This document shows positions 59,966-64,000 of a stretch of DNA of 64,000 nucleotides, in pieces; position 1 is the first letter of the stretch; every line of letters begins with the position of its first letter. The position numbers were made by a program, and so were the translations under genes. The notes under the pieces are model-generated. The model did no database searches and was not told the origin of the DNA. It saw only the letters and a program-made list of their open reading frames with translations. This DNA is from Halieaceae bacterium (GTDB lineage Bacteria; Pseudomonadota; Gammaproteobacteria; Pseudomonadales; Halieaceae): the NCBI GenBank assembly GCA_902631395.1, contig CACOYM010000001.1, forward strand, positions 1-64,000, in the 5' to 3' direction.

Positions 59966-60457
59966 ATGAGAAGGATACTCTCAGTTCTGTTGGAAAACGA
60001 ATCGGGCGCTTTGTCACGCGTAGTGGGCCTGTTCTCGCAGCGCGGTTATAACATTGAAACTTTGAATGTGGCTCCTACTGATGACCACTCGCTTTCGCGG
60101 CTCACGGTGACCACGTCTGGAGATGATCTGAAGATTGAACAAATTACCAAGCACCTCAACAAGATCATCGATGTGGTGAAGGTGGTCGATCTTACCGAGG
60201 GAGCGCATGTTGAGCGCGACACGCTACTGGTGAAGGTTCGCGCGATCGAGGCTCAGCGTGATGAGGTAAAGCGTGCCACCGAAATTTTTCGGGGCCAGAT
60301 TATCGACGTGGGTCCCACCACCTATATCGTGCAGCTGACTGGACCCTCGGAAAAGCTCGATTCTTTTATTCAGGCCCTGGGTGAGACCGAGGTGTTGGAG
60401 GTGGTGCGTTCCGGTGTTGCGGGTATGGCGCGTGGAGAAAGAGTGCTAGCACCATAA
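59966..60457 (+). CDS. ilvH: Acetolactate synthase, regulatory small subunit
   Basis: The ACT-domain subunit that activates IlvI and confers feedback inhibition by valine. It has 163 residues, the usual size. The ACT domain RILSVLLENESGALSRVVGLF, the RGYNIETLNVAPT segment and a C-terminal half (RATEIFRGQIIDVG) are typical. It is translationally coupled to ilvI, followed by a terminator. Confidence 0.97.
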   Translation: MRRILSVLLENESGALSRVVGLFSQRGYNIETLNVAPTDDHSLSRLTVTTSGDDLKIEQITKHLNKIIDVVKVVDLTEGAHVERDTLLVKVRAIEAQRDEVKRATEIFRGQIIDVGPTTYIVQLTGPSEKLDSFIQALGETEVLEVVRSGVAGMARGERVLAP

Positions 60458-60488
60458 AGAGTATATGCCTGTTTATCGTTACTTTTAA

Positions 60489-60520
60489 AAGGGGCCGTCA
60501 GGCCCCTCTTTTTGTTTTTT
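60489..60520. terminator. Terminator between ilvH and hppA
   Basis: AGGGGCC, GTCA loop, GGCCCCT, then a T-rich tract on the plus strand; preceded by TTTTAAAA. It lies between convergent genes, so it ends ilvIH and may also serve the hppA transcript. Confidence 0.85.
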
Positions 60521-60531
60521 CAGCCGGTTGA

Positions 60532-62526
60532 TCAGAGAAGCGGTGCAATGACCAGACTAACTATTGCCATAACGTTGATGAGGATGTTCATCGAGGGGCC
60601 TGACGTGTCCTTAAAGGGGTCACCAACCGTATCACCTACTACCGCAGCTGCGTGAGTATCGGAGCCCTTACCGCCCAGATTGCCTTTCTCGACGTACTTT
60701 TTTGCGTTGTCCCAGGCACCGCCGGCATTTGCCATCATCAGAGCCATCAGGACGCAGCCTAGCAGGCCGCCAGCCAGCATGCCTCCTAGTGAGGTGGCTC
60801 CTAAGCTAAATCCAACCACAATCGGCGCAAGCACTGCGATCGCACCAGGTACTACCATACGTTTCAGTGCTGCAGTGGTCGCGATGTCCACGCATCGTGC
60901 AGTATCAGGTTCGGCATTGCCTTCAAGCAGTCCGGGGATTTCACGGAACTGCCGGCGAATTTCATTGATCATGTCGAACGCTGCTTCTCCTACGGCAGTC
61001 ATGGTGATTGAGGCAATAAGAAATGGAATGGTGCCGCCAATGAAGATCCCTATCAGAACTTGGGGATCAGACAGTTGCAGGTCGAAATCCGGGTTATTAA
61101 TCGTGACGGTTTCAACAAAGGCAGCGATGATCGCAAGCGCAGCGAGCGCCGCAGCGCCAATTGCGAAGCCCTTGCCGATCGCAGCGGTGGTGTTGCCGAC
61201 TTCATCTAGGCCGTCGGTGATCTCGCGTGTCTCAGGACCCATGCCTGCCATCTCGGCAATGCCACCCGCGTTATCTGCGACAGGACCGTAGGCGTCAATG
61301 GCCATGGTGATACCAACGGTAGCCAGCATGCCAACAGCCGCGATGCCGACGCCGTAAAGACCAGCGAGGTTGGTTGAGACGAAAATGATCGCAGCAAGGA
61401 ACAGCACTGGTGCCACGACAGACTGCATACCGATAGCGAGTCCGGTGATCATGACCGTGGCGGGGCCGGTTTCACCCGATTTGGCAATGGTTCGTACAGG
61501 TTTCCCCCCCGTGTAGTACTCCGTGATTAGGCCGATGGCGATACCGCCAACGGCTCCGCTGACGACCGCCCACCAGATGTCTCGTGAAATTCCCATGCTC
61601 TCTGACAAAAACCAAGCCAGCGTAATGAATATAACAGGTGCGGCGAGCGTGCCGCTGCGGAGTGCCGCCTCGGGTGCCGCAGATGAACGTGCGCGGACAA
61701 TCAGAATGCCCGCGATGGAGGCAAGAAGACCAATGCTGGCCAGCGCTAGCGGAAAGGCCATCATCGCGCTTTGCTCTGCTGCGGTGAGTGCCATCGTCGA
61801 AGCAATAGCGATACACGCTATCATTGAGCCGCAATAGGATTCAAAAATGTCGGAGCCCATTCCGGCGATGTCGCCCACGTTGTCGCCGACGTTGTCAGCG
61901 ATTACACCCGGGTTGCGGGGGTCGTCTTCCGGAATGCCCGCTTCGACTTTACCAACTAGGTCGGCGCCTACGTCAGCAGACTTGGTGTAGATGCCGCCAC
62001 CGACACGAGAGAATAGTGCCACCACAGAACCGCCCATGCCGAAGCCGTGAATAGCATGTGCCGTGTTCGGATCACCACCGAAGTAGTAGTAAAGACCGCC
62101 CAAGCCCAAAAGGCCGAGTGATGCGACACACAGGCCCATAATCGAACCGCCGTAGAAGGCGATGTTGAGCGCCGCGGCTGCACCTTGCTGGTTCGCAGCA
62201 ACTGCTGTTCGCACATTGGCCTTGGTTGCAGCGTACATACCGAGGTACCCGGCGGTTGCAGAGGACACCGCACCGGCTGTGAACGCGATGGCGGTGTTGA
62301 TGCCTAGAGGGGACACCAGGATGCCAACGACCAACACTGCCGCAAAAGCCAGCAGCATTTTGTACTCGCGATGCATAAACACCATTGCGCCCAAGTGGAT
62401 CTGCTCAGCGATACCACGGACCTTGTCTTCGCCTTCAGGAGCCCGTGACATGACGGCGTAGATCGCAAAAGCAATGGCGAGTCCGACCACCCCAAGGATG
62501 GGGGGTAACATCAGATTAAAACTCAT
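60532..62526 (-). CDS. hppA: Membrane-bound pyrophosphatase, K+-dependent type (ion pump)
   Basis: A 664-residue membrane protein with about 16 helices that couples PPi hydrolysis to cation export. The active-site motifs are DVGADLVGK (about 185-193), [20 protein letters not shown] and a C-terminal [22 protein letters not shown]. Ala448 and Gly451 in GNTTAAIG sit where K+-independent enzymes have Lys and Thr, so this is predicted K+-dependent. Glu229 in DIFESYCG is placed as in Na+-pumping members. Which ion is pumped is inference. It lies downstream of ilvC on the same strand, 126 bp apart. Confidence 0.93.
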   Translation of the reverse strand: MSFNLMLPPILGVVGLAIAFAIYAVMSRAPEGEDKVRGIAEQIHLGAMVFMHREYKMLLAFAAVLVVGILVSPLGINTAIAFTAGAVSSATAGYLGMYAATKANVRTAVAANQQGAAAALNIAFYGGSIMGLCVASLGLLGLGGLYYYFGGDPNTAHAIHGFGMGGSVVALFSRVGGGIYTKSADVGADLVGKVEAGIPEDDPRNPGVIADNVGDNVGDIAGMGSDIFESYCGSMIACIAIASTMALTAAEQSAMMAFPLALASIGLLASIAGILIVRARSSAAPEAALRSGTLAAPVIFITLAWFLSESMGISRDIWWAVVSGAVGGIAIGLITEYYTGGKPVRTIAKSGETGPATVMITGLAIGMQSVVAPVLFLAAIIFVSTNLAGLYGVGIAAVGMLATVGITMAIDAYGPVADNAGGIAEMAGMGPETREITDGLDEVGNTTAAIGKGFAIGAAALAALAIIAAFVETVTINNPDFDLQLSDPQVLIGIFIGGTIPFLIASITMTAVGEAAFDMINEIRRQFREIPGLLEGNAEPDTARCVDIATTAALKRMVVPGAIAVLAPIVVGFSLGATSLGGMLAGGLLGCVLMALMMANAGGAWDNAKKYVEKGNLGGKGSDTHAAAVVGDTVGDPFKDTSGPSMNILINVMAIVSLVIAPLL

Positions 62527-62652
62527 AGGATTTCCTGGTGTCGATTATTCAGAATTCAGTGGGGCGCAAGTCTAACGACCGGTGCGGCCCCTATCAACGG
62601 CATTCTTTATGCCAGCTAATACGTGATCAGGCCTGAGATCGTTCAAATGAAC

Positions 62653-64000
62653 TCAGTCACCCGATGAAAGCGCCTTCATGCCGGTCATGTAGCTGCGCAA
62701 TCTCGCTCCAACAACCTCAACAGAGTGTGCACGGATTCGCGCGTTCACATCAATCAGCCGCCGGTTGTCAACGGCGCCGTTGCCGGTCATACCAGTGCCA
62801 ATGACCTCGGCATCCAGACCCGCAACGAAGGTTTTTAGAAGTGGTCTCGCAGCCTGATCAAACAGATAGCAGCCGTATTCGGCGGTATCGGAGATCACCA
62901 CATTCATTTCGTAAAGCTTTTTGCGTGCGATGGTGTTGGCGATGAGCGGTGTTTCGTGGAGTGACTCGTAGTAAGCGGATTCTTCTATGATCCCGGCTGA
63001 TACCATCGTTTCGAAGGCCAACTCTACGCCCGCTTTGACCATAGCAACCATCAGAATACCCTGATCATAGTAGGTTTGCTCATCAATGGGGTTATCAGTG
63101 ATGCACTGCAGCTCAAAGGGCGTGCTATTTGTATCGTTGCGCCACTTAAGCAAATTGGCATCGCCGGCATTCCAGTCGGCCATCATAGTGCTGGAAAAGT
63201 GGCCTGACATAATGTCGTCCTGATGCTTGTTGAAAAGGGGCCTCAGGATGATTTTCATTTCTTCGGCGAGGTCGAAGGCGCGAATCTTTGCTGGGTTGGC
63301 AAGACGATCCATCATATTGGTGATGCCGCCTTGCTTGAGGCCTTCGGTGATCGCCTCCCAGCCGCATTGAACCAGCTTGGCGGCGTAGGCAGGGTCCTGC
63401 CCCAGCTCTAGCATTCGGTCAAAACACAATAACGAGCCAGTCTGTAGCATGCCGCAGAGAATTGTTTGCTCACCCATCAGGTCGGACTTCACTTCAGCGA
63501 TGAATGATGACTCGAGCACACCCGCGCGATGTCCACCGGTCCCTGCTGCATAGGCTTTCGCCCACTCAAGGCCTTTGCCATCGGGATCGTTCTCGAGGTG
63601 CACCGCAATCAAGGTCGGTACCCCAAAGCCGCGCAGGTATTCTTCGCGCACCTCAGTACCCGGACACTTCGGTGCGACCATGATGACCGTGAGGTCCTCA
63701 CGAATCTTCATGCCCTCTTCCACAATGTTGAAGCCGTGGGAGTAGGAAAGGCAGGCACCTTGCTTCATGAGGGGCATAACCGATTGAATGACATTTGTGT
63801 GCTGCTTATCTGGCGTCAGGTTCAACACCATATCGGCGTCGGGCACCATTTTCTCATAGGTGCCGACCTGAAACCCTGCCTCAGTGGCTTTTATCCAAGA
63901 GGGACGCTTCTCTTCGATCGCTTCCTTTCTGAGAGCGTAAGCAACATTTAGGCCGCTGTCCCTAAGGTTAAGGCCCTGATTAAAGCCTTGTGCGCCGCAA
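62653..64000 (-). CDS. ilvC: Ketol-acid reductoisomerase, class II (partial, N-terminus beyond the window)
   Basis: Converts acetolactate and acetohydroxybutyrate to the dihydroxy acids of valine, leucine and isoleucine synthesis, using NADPH and Mg2+. The frame stays open to the window edge, where [17 protein letters not shown] marks the Rossmann loop, so about 40 N-terminal residues are missing. The duplicated C-terminal knotted domains ([36 protein letters not shown]) make it the long, E. coli-type class II enzyme (about 490 residues). It faces ilvIH with hppA between, so the three ilv genes do not form one operon here. Confidence 0.97.
   Translation of the reverse strand, partial: CGAQGFNQGLNLRDSGLNVAYALRKEAIEEKRPSWIKATEAGFQVGTYEKMVPDADMVLNLTPDKQHTNVIQSVMPLMKQGACLSYSHGFNIVEEGMKIREDLTVIMVAPKCPGTEVREEYLRGFGVPTLIAVHLENDPDGKGLEWAKAYAAGTGGHRAGVLESSFIAEVKSDLMGEQTILCGMLQTGSLLCFDRMLELGQDPAYAAKLVQCGWEAITEGLKQGGITNMMDRLANPAKIRAFDLAEEMKIILRPLFNKHQDDIMSGHFSSTMMADWNAGDANLLKWRNDTNSTPFELQCITDNPIDEQTYYDQGILMVAMVKAGVELAFETMVSAGIIEESAYYESLHETPLIANTIARKKLYEMNVVISDTAEYGCYLFDQAARPLLKTFVAGLDAEVIGTGMTGNGAVDNRRLIDVNARIRAHSVEVVGARLRSYMTGMKALSSGD

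Overview
The window looks like ordinary chromosome of a marine-type gammaproteobacterium. Protein similarity and several conserved gene orders support this: fxsA-groES-groEL, ribF-ileS-lspA-fkpB-ispH, and bamD/rluD-pgeF-clpB. The protein flavour recalls the Halieaceae (OM60/NOR5) or a neighbouring group, but that placement is an impression and not a demonstrated result. No rRNA, tRNA, CRISPR array, insertion sequence, prophage or plasmid feature was found.

Layout. 0-4.6 kb: pyruvate dehydrogenase aceE-aceF, preceded by two identical-arm palindromes that look like operators; lpd is not adjacent. 4.7-9.7 kb: a MobA-like nucleotidyltransferase, a frameshifted MAPEG-family gene on the minus strand, fabV enoyl reductase, a metallo-beta-lactamase-fold hydrolase and a DmdB-like acyl-CoA ligase. 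9.9-15.4 kb: a 1573-residue protein with four glycosyltransferase units split by a coiled coil, facing a sulfotransferase whose stop codon interlocks with it. 15.6-26.0 kb: a complete type II secretion operon in the order E-F-G-H-I-J-K-L-M-N-D, the Xanthomonas xps arrangement. 26.1-30.8 kb: a small lipoprotein, two exported proteins of unknown role (one apparently highly expressed, one with calcium-binding type 3 repeats) and a periplasmic PpiC-type prolyl isomerase; these are plausible clients of the secretion system, by position only.

30.9-37.1 kb: an acyltransferase, an AmpG-like transporter, fxsA and groESL. The groES leader carries a near-perfect CIRCE element followed by a strong heat-shock sigma-32 promoter. 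A PuuD-like membrane protein follows. 37.1-42.8 kb is a stretch of gene decay: a wrecked nucleotide pyrophosphatase/phosphodiesterase gene, the first ~45 codons of a class I fumarase abutting sbcB, and a nudF-like gene with a broken Nudix box and an in-frame stop, mixed with intact sbcB and pyrB. 42.8-57.8 kb: essential or housekeeping genes (murJ, ribF, ileS, lspA, fkpB, ispH, nadE, bamD, rluD, pgeF, clpB), with clpB also behind a sigma-32-like promoter. 58-64 kb: acetolactate synthase ilvI-ilvH behind a possible branched-chain-rich leader peptide, a membrane pyrophosphatase with K+-dependent (possibly Na+-pumping) signature residues, and ilvC, cut by the window end.

No clearly new biological system is visible. 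The best leads are regulatory (aceE operators, CIRCE plus sigma-32, ilv leader) and evolutionary (four decaying genes, two or three of them within 6 kb). The exported proteins beside the secretion operon are the main genes of unknown function.
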